From NZQO01 sp964639255 (lineage in GTDB: Bacteria; Bacteroidota; Bacteroidia; Flavobacteriales; Flavobacteriaceae), in assembly GCA_964639255.1 (NCBI GenBank), contig CAZXDP010000014.1, positions 1 through 48,470 of the forward strand: a stretch of 48,470 nt of DNA, given 5' to 3'. Under the pieces are notes generated by a model. The model was not told the origin of the DNA and made no database searches. It was given only the letters and a program-made list of their open reading frames with translations. The position numbers and the translations under genes are program-made. This document shows, one piece after another, positions 42,088 through 48,470 of this stretch; the first letter of the stretch is position 1; every line of letters starts with the position of its first letter.

Positions 42088-42516
42088 ATGGCAAAAACTA
42101 GCTCAAAGGGTGCAAAAGGTGGCGCTAAAGGCAAAGCTGCAAAAGGCACAAAGAAACGAAAGGTTAATGTGGAGTCTGTAGGTGAAGCGCACGTAAATGC
42201 TTCATTTAACAACATCATCATATCATTGACAAATAAGAACGGAGATGTGATCTCTTGGTCTTCTGCCGGTAAAATGGGTTTCCGAGGATCTAAGAAAAAC
42301 ACGCCCTATGCGGCACAGTTGGCTGCAGAAGATGCTTCTGGCGTTGCGCATGCGGCAGGACTTCGCAAGGTGAAGGTGTACGTTAAGGGACCGGGCAATG
42401 GTAGGGAGTCTGCCATTCGTTCCATTCACAATGCCGGTATTGAAGTGACTGAAATCATCGATGTTACGCCAATACCGCACAACGGTTGCCGACCTCCTAA
42501 GCGCCGTCGCGTTTAA
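42088..42516 (+). CDS. rpsK: 30S ribosomal protein S11
   Basis: S11 forms part of the platform near the E site. The 142 residues have a lineage-typical Lys/Gly/Ala-rich N-terminal extension (GAKGGAKGKAAKGTKKRK), then HVNASFNNIIISLTNKNGDV, the ligand region GPGNGRESAIRSI and the end TPIPHNGCRPPKRRRV. A 103-base gap with no clear structure follows before rpsD. Confidence 0.98.
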   Translation: MAKTSSKGAKGGAKGKAAKGTKKRKVNVESVGEAHVNASFNNIIISLTNKNGDVISWSSAGKMGFRGSKKNTPYAAQLAAEDASGVAHAAGLRKVKVYVKGPGNGRESAIRSIHNAGIEVTEIIDVTPIPHNGCRPPKRRRV

Positions 42517-42619
42517 TCAAGAACAATTATTTAATACATAACAACCAGAAGGACGAAGAAAGTTAGAGGATTTTAAACATTGACCTTAATTTAATTTTCC
42601 CTTCTATAAACATTTTAAA

Positions 42620-43225
42620 ATGGCAAGATATACTGGTCCAAAAAGTAAGATAGCCCGTAAATTCGGGGAAGCGATTTTCGGCGACGATAAGTCTTTCGAG
42701 AAAAGAAATTACCCTCCGGGGCAGCACGGCAACAACCGCCGCCGTGGCAAAAAATCTGAGTACGCCATACAGTTGGCCGAAAAGCAAAAGGCGAAGTACA
42801 CCTATGGGATTTTGGAGCGTCAGTTCCGAAACATGTTCAAGAAAGCGACAGCGGCTCCAGGTATTACCGGTGAGGTATTGCTGCAGTTGGCGGAGTCGCG
42901 CCTAGACAATGTAGTGTACCGTATGGGCATCGCCCCAAGCCGTCCCGCTGCGCGCCAGTTGGTAACGCACCGTCACATTACCGTAAATGGTGAGAAGGTA
43001 AACATCCCCTCGTACCAGTTGAGAGCTGGAGATGTGGTGGCCGTTCGCGAAAAGTCGAAAACCTTGGACGCTATAAAAAGCTCGCTCGATAATGCAAGCC
43101 ACGTGTACGAATGGATTACTTGGAACGCCGATAAGATGGAAGGTACGTACGTAAACGTTCCACAGCGTCTTCAAATTCCAGAGAACATCAACGAGCAGTT
43201 TATCGTCGAATTATATTCTAAATAA
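42620..43225 (+). CDS. rpsD: 30S ribosomal protein S4
   Basis: S4 starts 30S body assembly and in enteric bacteria represses the alpha operon. The 201 residues include ARYTGPKSKIARKFGEAIFG, PPGQHGNNRRRGKKSEYAIQLAEKQK in segments and the S4 RNA-binding domain RLDNVVYRMGIAPSRPAARQ. It has no zinc-binding cysteines (C-minus form). Confidence 0.98.
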   Translation: MARYTGPKSKIARKFGEAIFGDDKSFEKRNYPPGQHGNNRRRGKKSEYAIQLAEKQKAKYTYGILERQFRNMFKKATAAPGITGEVLLQLAESRLDNVVYRMGIAPSRPAARQLVTHRHITVNGEKVNIPSYQLRAGDVVAVREKSKTLDAIKSSLDNASHVYEWITWNADKMEGTYVNVPQRLQIPENINEQFIVELYSK

Positions 43226-43246
43226 TAAAAACACAGCAGTCACACT

Positions 43247-44239
43247 ATGGCAGTATTTAGTTTTCAGAAGCCTGATAAAGTTATCATGATCAACTCAACC
43301 GACTTTGAGGGGAAATTCGAATTTCGCCCCTTAGAACCAGGCTATGGGTTGACCGTTGGTAACGCACTTAGACGCGTATTACTTTCTTCGTTGGAAGGAT
43401 TCGCAATAACCTCGGTTCGCATCGAAGGTGTTGATCACGAATTTTCAACCATAGCCGGTGTTGTTGAAGATGTTACCGAAATTATTCTAAACCTTAAGCA
43501 GGTACGTTTCAAAAGACAAATTGATGAGATCGATAACGAGACCGTGACGATTTCCGTAAGCGGATCGGAACAGTTGAAGGCTGGCGATTTCCAGAAGTTC
43601 ATCTCTGGTTTCCAGGTGCTCAACCCAGAGCTTGTCATCTGCAACATGGAGAAGAAGGTAAATCTCAATATGGAGATCACTGTTGAAAAGGGAAGAGGAT
43701 ATGTACCGGCCGAAGAGAACAAGAAGGCCAATGCCCCTCTTGGAACTATTTTCACCGACTCCATCTATACACCTATCAAGAATGTAAAGTACAGCATCGA
43801 GAATTTCCGTGTGGAGCAAAAGACCGATTACGAAAAATTGGTTTTCGAGATCATTACCGATGGGTCGATTCATCCAAAGGATGCCTTGACAGAGGCCGCT
43901 AAGACCTTGATACACCATTTTATGCTGTTCAGCGACGAGCGCATTACCCTAGAGGCAGACGAGATTGCACAAACCGAAACTTACGACGAAGAGTCCTTGC
44001 ATATGCGCCAACTGCTAAAGACCAAGTTGGTAGACATGGACCTTTCGGTACGTGCCCTCAATTGCCTGAAGGCGGCCGAGGTCGATACCTTGGGCGACTT
44101 GGTGTCTTACAACAAAAATGATTTGATGAAATTCAGAAATTTTGGTAAAAAGTCGTTGACCGAGCTAGAAGAGCTGGTAAACGTAAAAGGCCTTAATTTT
44201 GGGATGGATCTTTCAAAATACAAATTAGACAAAGACTAG
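43247..44239 (+). CDS. rpoA: RNA polymerase alpha subunit
   Basis: Alpha dimerises to begin RNA polymerase assembly, and its C-terminal domain contacts activators and upstream DNA. The 330 residues show the N-terminal domain (EFRPLEPGYGLTVGNALRRV, LLSSLEGFAITSVRIEGVDHEF in segments), a linker near residue 240, and the C-terminal domain LNCLKAAEVDTLGDLVSYNK and FRNFGKKSLTELEELV. A 144-base gap with an inverted heptamer array separates it from rplQ. Confidence 0.98.
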   Translation: MAVFSFQKPDKVIMINSTDFEGKFEFRPLEPGYGLTVGNALRRVLLSSLEGFAITSVRIEGVDHEFSTIAGVVEDVTEIILNLKQVRFKRQIDEIDNETVTISVSGSEQLKAGDFQKFISGFQVLNPELVICNMEKKVNLNMEITVEKGRGYVPAEENKKANAPLGTIFTDSIYTPIKNVKYSIENFRVEQKTDYEKLVFEIITDGSIHPKDALTEAAKTLIHHFMLFSDERITLEADEIAQTETYDEESLHMRQLLKTKLVDMDLSVRALNCLKAAEVDTLGDLVSYNKNDLMKFRNFGKKSLTELEELVNVKGLNFGMDLSKYKLDKD

Positions 44240-44242
44240 AAC

Positions 44243-44313
44243 AGATGTGAGAAGTTAGACGTGAGACATAAGATAAATGCTATCATCTCAAGTCTACTTT
44301 CTCAAATCTATAA
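44243..44313. repeat. Inverted pair of 7-base tandem arrays between rpoA and rplQ
   Basis: Left arm units: AGATGTG, AGAAGTT, AGACGTG, AGACATA, AGATAAA (44243-44277). Right arm units: TCTCAAG, TCTACTT, TCTCAAA, TCTATAA (44286-44313). Bases 44243-44266 and 44286-44309 can pair over 24 positions with four mismatches, so the transcript could form a long hairpin with a 19-base loop. Confidence 0.6.
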
Positions 44314-44383
44314 AATTAACCCATCATAATTTGCTCTCCGCATAGGGTGGATATGGCAGCAAGATGATGAAAACACAAATGTC

Positions 44384-44869
44384 ATGAGACACAGAAAAAA
44401 ATTCAACCACTTAGGCAGAAAAACAGCCCATAGAAGATCTATGTTGGCGAACATGGCTTGTTCCTTAATTGAGCACAAGCGAATTAACACTACCGTTGCC
44501 AAGGCGAAGGCCCTTAAGCAATTTGTAGAGCCCATCATCACCAAGTCTAAAGAAGATACCACGCACAACCGCCGTATCGTATTCAGCAGACTTCGCCAGA
44601 AAGACGCAGTAACCGAGCTGTTCCGTGATGTAGCAGTAAAGGTGGGCGACCGTCCGGGAGGCTATACCCGTATCATCAAGTTAGGGAGCCGCCAGGGAGA
44701 TGCCGCCGATATGGCGATGATCGAGTTGGTTGATTACAACGAACTGTACAATGCAGATAAGGCGACGAAGAAAAAATCGACGCGACGCAGCCGTAGGGGC
44801 AGCGGAGGCGGAGCTGCCAAGGCAGCCGCTCCTGCAGTTGAGAAACAAGCAACGAAAGAAGAGGAATAA
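44384..44869 (+). CDS. rplQ: 50S ribosomal protein L17 with C-terminal extension
   Basis: L17 lies near the tunnel exit. The 161 residues begin RHRKKFNHLGRKTAHRRSML, contain the core NMACSLIEHKRINTTVAKAK, and carry about 40 extra residues rich in Lys, Ser, Gly, Ala and Glu (KKKSTRRSRRGSGGG to EKQATKEEE), an extension usual in Bacteroidota. It is the last gene of the supercluster, followed by an intrinsic terminator. Confidence 0.97.
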   Translation: MRHRKKFNHLGRKTAHRRSMLANMACSLIEHKRINTTVAKAKALKQFVEPIITKSKEDTTHNRRIVFSRLRQKDAVTELFRDVAVKVGDRPGGYTRIIKLGSRQGDAADMAMIELVDYNELYNADKATKKKSTRRSRRGSGGGAAKAAAPAVEKQATKEEE

Positions 44870-44893
44870 ATGATTTCCAATTCGTAAAATTAC

Positions 44894-44928
44894 AAAGGGA
44901 TAGACGGTAGATGTTTATCCCTTTTTTT
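44894..44928 (+). terminator. Intrinsic terminator of the ribosomal supercluster
   Basis: AAAGGGATA (44894-44902) and TATCCCTTT (44916-44924) form a 9-bp stem with a 13-base loop, followed by a T run to 44928. It lies 24 bases after the rplQ stop. Confidence 0.85.
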
Positions 44929-44932
44929 ATGT

Positions 44933-44940
44933 TATTTTTG
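44933..44940 (+). promoter_or_regulatory. Candidate -7 element of carA
   Basis: TATTTTTG matches TAnnTTTG exactly and is 22 bases before ATG 44963. At the -33 distance (spacer 19) the sequence is ATG, one mismatch from TTG. It lies directly after the cluster terminator. Confidence 0.45.
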
Positions 44941-44962
44941 CACAACCTTTTAAGTAATAGCT

Positions 44963-46087
44963 ATGAAATACCAAACACGTAAGAAAGCACTTATTTTATT
45001 GGCCGATGGTACCATATTCTATGGGAAAGCAGTAGGAAATCGCGAAGGCTCTGCCTTTGGCGAGGTATGCTTCAATACCGGGATGACAGGGTATCAGGAA
45101 ATCTTTACAGATCCATCCTATTACGGACAGCTTATGGTAACCACCAATGCCCACATTGGCAATTATGGAACCCAGGCAGACGAAGTAGAGTCTGAAGGCA
45201 TTAAAATCGCCGGACTTATTTGCAGGAATTTTAGCTATCATTACAGCAGACCTGCTGCGACACAATCTCTAGAAGCTTTCTTGGAGCAAAATAATCTATT
45301 GGCGATAAGTGATGTCGACACCCGTGCCTTGGTAAGTTACATACGTGATCATGGTGCGATGAACGCAGTTATTAGTACCGAAGTAGACCAAATAGACAAG
45401 CTAAAGCAGGAGTTGGCAAAAGTACCCGATATGAACGGTCTTGAGCTTGCTTCCAAAGTTTCTACCAAGGAGCCCTATTTTTTCGGCGATGAAAACGCAA
45501 CCTTCCGTATCTCGGCTCTCGATATCGGTATCAAGAAAAACATCTTGCGCAACTTGGCCAATCGCGATTGCTACATAAAAGTATTTCCCTATGACACCCC
45601 GTTCAGCGAAATGCAAGCTTTTTCCCCAGATGGCTATTTTATTTCGAACGGTCCCGGCGATCCAGAGCCGCTGCACAACGCGGTAGATATTGCCAAAAAA
45701 GCAATAGAAAGCGGGACGCCGCTCTTCGGAATTTGTCTGGGCCACCAAATATTAGCCCTTGCCAATGGTATTTCCACTTATAAAATGCACCATGGCCACC
45801 GGGGCATCAACCACCCCATCTTGAACCTAACCACAGGTAAAGGTGAAATTACCTCGCAAAACCATGGTTTTGCCATAAATAGGGAAGAGGCCGAAGCACA
45901 TCCCGATATAGAAATTACCCACCTGCACCTTAACGATAAAACGGCGGCGGGTATCCGTATGAAGAATAAGCCAGCCTTTTCGGTACAATACCACCCCGAA
46001 GCGAGCCCCGGCCCGCACGACGCGAGCTATCTCTTCGATGAGTTTTTGGGAGACATCAAGACAGCCAAAGAAAAGGCAATAGCATAA
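44963..46087 (+). CDS. carA: Carbamoyl phosphate synthetase small (glutaminase) subunit
   Basis: CarA releases ammonia from glutamine for carbamoyl phosphate synthesis, which feeds arginine and pyrimidine pathways. The 374 residues include an N-terminal CPSase domain (ALILLADGTIFYGKAVGNRE) and a class I glutaminase domain with FISNGPGDPEPL, the nucleophile Cys258 in FGICLGHQILALANG, and the His344/Glu346 pair in YHPEASPGPHD. The large-subunit gene carB is not adjacent; eno follows after 40 bases, as I recall for Flavobacteriaceae. Confidence 0.97.
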   Translation: MKYQTRKKALILLADGTIFYGKAVGNREGSAFGEVCFNTGMTGYQEIFTDPSYYGQLMVTTNAHIGNYGTQADEVESEGIKIAGLICRNFSYHYSRPAATQSLEAFLEQNNLLAISDVDTRALVSYIRDHGAMNAVISTEVDQIDKLKQELAKVPDMNGLELASKVSTKEPYFFGDENATFRISALDIGIKKNILRNLANRDCYIKVFPYDTPFSEMQAFSPDGYFISNGPGDPEPLHNAVDIAKKAIESGTPLFGICLGHQILALANGISTYKMHHGHRGINHPILNLTTGKGEITSQNHGFAINREEAEAHPDIEITHLHLNDKTAAGIRMKNKPAFSVQYHPEASPGPHDASYLFDEFLGDIKTAKEKAIA

Positions 46088-46127
46088 GGCATTTTAAACA
46101 AGCTGAACAAACGATATTTTTTAGAAC

Positions 46128-47414
46128 ATGAGTATTATTATCGATATCCGTGCGCGTCAAATTTTCGATTCTCGAGGAAATCCTACCGTCGAGGTAGATG
46201 TAATTACCGAAAATGGCTTTTTGGGCCGTGCGGCGGTACCTTCGGGTGCCTCCACAGGCGAGCACGAAGCCGTAGAGCTGCGCGATGGCGGTGACGACTT
46301 TATGGGTAAGGGCGTTCGCAATGCCGTGGAAAACGTAAATGGTAAAATTGCCGGCACCCTTTTAGGGGTTTCAGTCTTTGAGCAGGAGCAAATAGATCAA
46401 ATCATGATCGACCTGGACGGCACTGCCAACAAATCTAACTTAGGTGCGAATGCTATTTTAGGCGTGAGCTTAGCCGTAGCGAAAGCCGCTGCCAACGAAT
46501 TGGGACTGCCGTTGTATCGCTATGTGGGCGGGGTAAGTGCCAAGACACTGCCCGTGCCCATGATGAACATAATTAACGGAGGGTCCCACAGCGATGCGCC
46601 CATCGCGTTTCAGGAATTTATGGTGATGCCCGTGAAGGCCTCTACATTTTCCCACGCTATGCAAATGGGTTCTGAAATTTTCCACCATCTGAAAAAAGTA
46701 CTTCACGATAGAAACTTAAGTACCGCTGTAGGAGATGAGGGAGGTTTTGCCCCTACCTTGAAGGGTACGGAAGATGCCCTAGAAACCATTGCACAAGCAG
46801 TAAGGAATGCAGGCTACACGTTGGGAGATGAGATAATGATTGCCCTAGATTGTGCTTCAGCAGAATTCTATAAAAACGGAAAGTACGACTATACGGTGTT
46901 TGAAGGGGAGCGCGGTACGGTGCGAACTACAGAAGAGCAAGCCCAATACTTGGCTACGCTCTGCGAAAAGTATCCCATCATTTCAATCGAGGACGGCATG
47001 GATGAAAACGACTGGGAGGGTTGGAAGTCGTTAACTGAAAAAGTGGGCGACAAGGTTCAGCTGGTGGGCGACGATCTTTTTGTGACCAACGTAGAGCGCT
47101 TGTCTAAAGGGATTTCAGAAAATATAGCAAATTCTATCCTCATTAAGGTAAACCAAATAGGTACCCTTACCGAAACCATTGCCGCGGTTACCATGGCCCA
47201 CAATGCGGGTTACACCTCTGTGATGAGCCACCGTAGCGGCGAGACCGAAGACAACACGATTGCAGACCTGGCCGTAGCGCTTAACTGCGGACAGATTAAA
47301 ACGGGTTCCGCTTCGCGCAGCGACCGTATGGCAAAGTACAACCAACTGCTGCGTATTGAAGAACAGTTGGGCGATACGGCCTATTATCCGCAACGAAGGG
47401 CGTTCAAGATATAA
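46128..47414 (+). CDS. eno: Enolase
   Basis: Enolase converts 2-phosphoglycerate to phosphoenolpyruvate in glycolysis. The 428 residues include the motifs ARQIFDSRGNPTVEVDV, SGASTGEHEAVELRDG, the metal and catalytic regions ALDCASAEFY, SIEDGMDENDWEGW and VGDDLFVTN, the catalytic Lys region SILIKVNQIGT, and SHRSGETEDNTIADLAVAL. The length is normal and an intrinsic terminator follows. Confidence 0.98.
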   Translation: MSIIIDIRARQIFDSRGNPTVEVDVITENGFLGRAAVPSGASTGEHEAVELRDGGDDFMGKGVRNAVENVNGKIAGTLLGVSVFEQEQIDQIMIDLDGTANKSNLGANAILGVSLAVAKAAANELGLPLYRYVGGVSAKTLPVPMMNIINGGSHSDAPIAFQEFMVMPVKASTFSHAMQMGSEIFHHLKKVLHDRNLSTAVGDEGGFAPTLKGTEDALETIAQAVRNAGYTLGDEIMIALDCASAEFYKNGKYDYTVFEGERGTVRTTEEQAQYLATLCEKYPIISIEDGMDENDWEGWKSLTEKVGDKVQLVGDDLFVTNVERLSKGISENIANSILIKVNQIGTLTETIAAVTMAHNAGYTSVMSHRSGETEDNTIADLAVALNCGQIKTGSASRSDRMAKYNQLLRIEEQLGDTAYYPQRRAFKI

Positions 47415-47434
47415 AGAGCGAAATCTATAGCAAG

Positions 47435-47464
47435 AAAAGTCCCGATTCTCTCGGGGCTTTTTTT
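47435..47464 (+). terminator. Intrinsic terminator after eno
   Basis: AAAAGTCCCGA (47435-47445), loop TTCTC, TCGGGGCTTTT (47451-47461) with the T run continuing to 47464. The 11-pair stem contains one G-T pair. It lies 21 bases past the eno stop. Confidence 0.85.
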
Positions 47465-47507
47465 ATCGCCCGAAACCTTGGAGGGCTTGTTATTTAAGGA
47501 TTATTTA

Positions 47508-47525
47508 ACCTAACACTTGTTAGGT
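47508..47525. promoter_or_regulatory. Perfect palindrome upstream of gltA, candidate operator
   Basis: ACCTAACACTTGTTAGGT is an 8-base perfect inverted repeat with a 2-base centre. It is 72 bases before the gltA start and about 30 bases upstream of a weak -7-like TATCTTAG (47554-47561), a usual place for a dimeric regulator to bind. No regulator gene lies nearby. Confidence 0.4.
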
Positions 47526-47596
47526 ATTCGTCACGAAATCGCCCAAGTTTTCGTATCTTAGCGCTTAGAATAAACTAAATTAATCTATTCAATTTT

Positions 47597-48470
47597 ATGT
47601 CTAAAACAGCGATCCTCGAAATTGATGGTAAAAAGTATGAGTTCCCTATCATTAAAGGTACGGAGAATGAAGAGGCCATCGATATCAAAACCCTTAGAAG
47701 TGTAACCAATGGAGTAACGACCTTGGACCCTGGATATAAGAATACCGGGTCGTGCGAGAGTGCCATTACCTTCCTTAACGGGGAAGAGGGAATTTTAAGG
47801 TATCGGGGGTATTCAATCGAGGAACTTGCCGAAAAAGCCGACTTTCTGGAAGTTGCCTATTTGCTCATTTTTGGGGAGCTGCCCACACAGCAGCAACTTG
47901 ATAAATTTCATAGCGATATTAAGGCGCAGTCGCACGTAGATGAAGACGTTAAGAAAATTCTGGATGGTTTCCCGAAATCTGCTCATCCAATGGGCGTATT
48001 GTCATCGTTGACATCGGCCCTCATCGCTTTCAATCCTTCTTCTGTCAATGTTGATAGCGAAGAAGACATGTACCGGGCCATCGTGAAAATATTGGGGAAA
48101 TTCCCAGTGCTCACAGCGTGGACGCATAGAAAGCGCGCCGGATTACCGTTGGATTATGGAGATGAAAATCTTGGGTATGTAGACAATTTCATAAAAATGA
48201 TGTTTAAAAAGCCCAGCGGCGAATATACCTCGAAGAAAACCGTGGTCAACGCTATGGACAAATTGTTGATTCTTCACGCAGACCACGAGCAAAACTGCTC
48301 TACCTCGACCGTACGTATGGTGGGCTCTTCCCACGCGGGACTTTTCGCTTCGCTATCTGCAGGTATCAACGCCTTATGGGGACCGTTGCACGGAGGCGCC
48401 AACCAGGCCGTAATTGAAATGTTGGAAAAAATTAAGGAAGATGGCGGCGATACCAAGAAGTTTATGGAGA
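47597..48470 (+). CDS. gltA: Citrate synthase, 3' end cut by window
   Basis: Citrate synthase condenses oxaloacetate and acetyl-CoA at the start of the TCA cycle. About 291 of the expected 420-430 residues are present. They show GSCESAITFLNGEEGILRYR, GYSIEELAE, the catalytic-histidine regions LHADHEQNCSTSTVRMVGSS and GPLHGGANQAVIEML. The form with an N-terminal small domain (ILEIDGKKYEFPIIKGTENE) is the type I hexameric class, which NADH can inhibit in some bacteria. It starts at ATG 47597. The C-terminus and last catalytic Asp lie beyond the window. Confidence 0.96.
   Translation, partial: MSKTAILEIDGKKYEFPIIKGTENEEAIDIKTLRSVTNGVTTLDPGYKNTGSCESAITFLNGEEGILRYRGYSIEELAEKADFLEVAYLLIFGELPTQQQLDKFHSDIKAQSHVDEDVKKILDGFPKSAHPMGVLSSLTSALIAFNPSSVNVDSEEDMYRAIVKILGKFPVLTAWTHRKRAGLPLDYGDENLGYVDNFIKMMFKKPSGEYTSKKTVVNAMDKLLILHADHEQNCSTSTVRMVGSSHAGLFASLSAGINALWGPLHGGANQAVIEMLEKIKEDGGDTKKFME

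Noticed and set aside
42517..42619. S4 autoregulatory leader before rpsD
   Set aside because: The 103-base gap is AT-rich and I could not draw a stable or pseudoknot-like structure in it.
44240..44383. CRISPR-like array between rpoA and rplQ
   Set aside because: Units are 7 bases long, degenerate and without spacers; there are no cas genes in the window.

Overview
The window is chromosomal DNA of a member of the Flavobacteriaceae (Bacteroidota). Evidence for this: two type IX secretion (T9SS) C-terminal sorting domains, a SusC/SusD pair, families largely restricted to Bacteroidota (DUF5723, DUF4136, the flavobacterial DUF7033-type deacetylase), TAnnTTTG-type promoters, almost no Shine-Dalgarno sequences, and the gene order rplQ-carA-eno-gltA. 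I cannot name genus or species. No rRNA, tRNA, CRISPR array, insertion sequence or prophage was seen. No gene-free stretch exceeds 300 bases.

Layout. 1-1639 (minus): purE (cut by the window edge) and purK. 1807-3436 (plus): adk and the GTPase obg. 3614-7100 (plus): two large secreted L-domain/LRR proteins with T9SS tails, separated by the decayed 3' end of a second, divergent obg. 7154-10843 (plus): a DUF4136 lipoprotein, a TPR protein, a murein-recycling Mur ligase and an unknown lipoprotein. 10859-11308 (minus): a DUF1569 protein. 11393-14078 (plus): radC, a deacetylase-like protein lacking the expected active-site motifs, and a YjjG-type HAD phosphatase. 14107-16866 (plus): a tightly packed envelope trio (lipoprotein, DUF5723 barrel, periplasmic protein). 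16863-18295 (minus): rarA, interrupted by an artificial 100-N assembly gap. 18386-19141 (plus): rhomboid protease. 19142-27419 (minus): rlmB, a SusC-SusD-lipoprotein uptake operon and an Omp85-family protein.

From 27605 to 44869 the plus strand carries one long ribosomal supercluster (str, S10, spc and alpha operons joined): rpsL-rpsG-fusA-rpsJ-rplC-rplD-rplW-rplB-rpsS-rplV-rpsC-rplP-rpmC-rpsQ-rplN-rplX-rplE-rpsN-rpsH-rplF-rplR-rpsE-rpmD-rplO-secY-infA-rpmJ-rpsM-rpsK-rpsD-rpoA-rplQ. It starts at a good promoter and ends at an intrinsic terminator. tuf, map and adk are absent from it. carA, eno and a partial gltA follow.

Most of the window is core genome. The accessory or fast-evolving parts are the obg-LRR junction (3437-5417), the SusCD operon and the small envelope cassettes. 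The most informative observations are: an obg tail relic whose differences from the resident gene are mostly synonymous, indicating that two obg lineages met here; a sharp base-composition break inside the first LRR gene; a deacetylase homologue with all three expected active-site motifs altered; and a gap in rarA that is explained by a 55-bp contig-end overlap. I found no clearly new multi-gene system.
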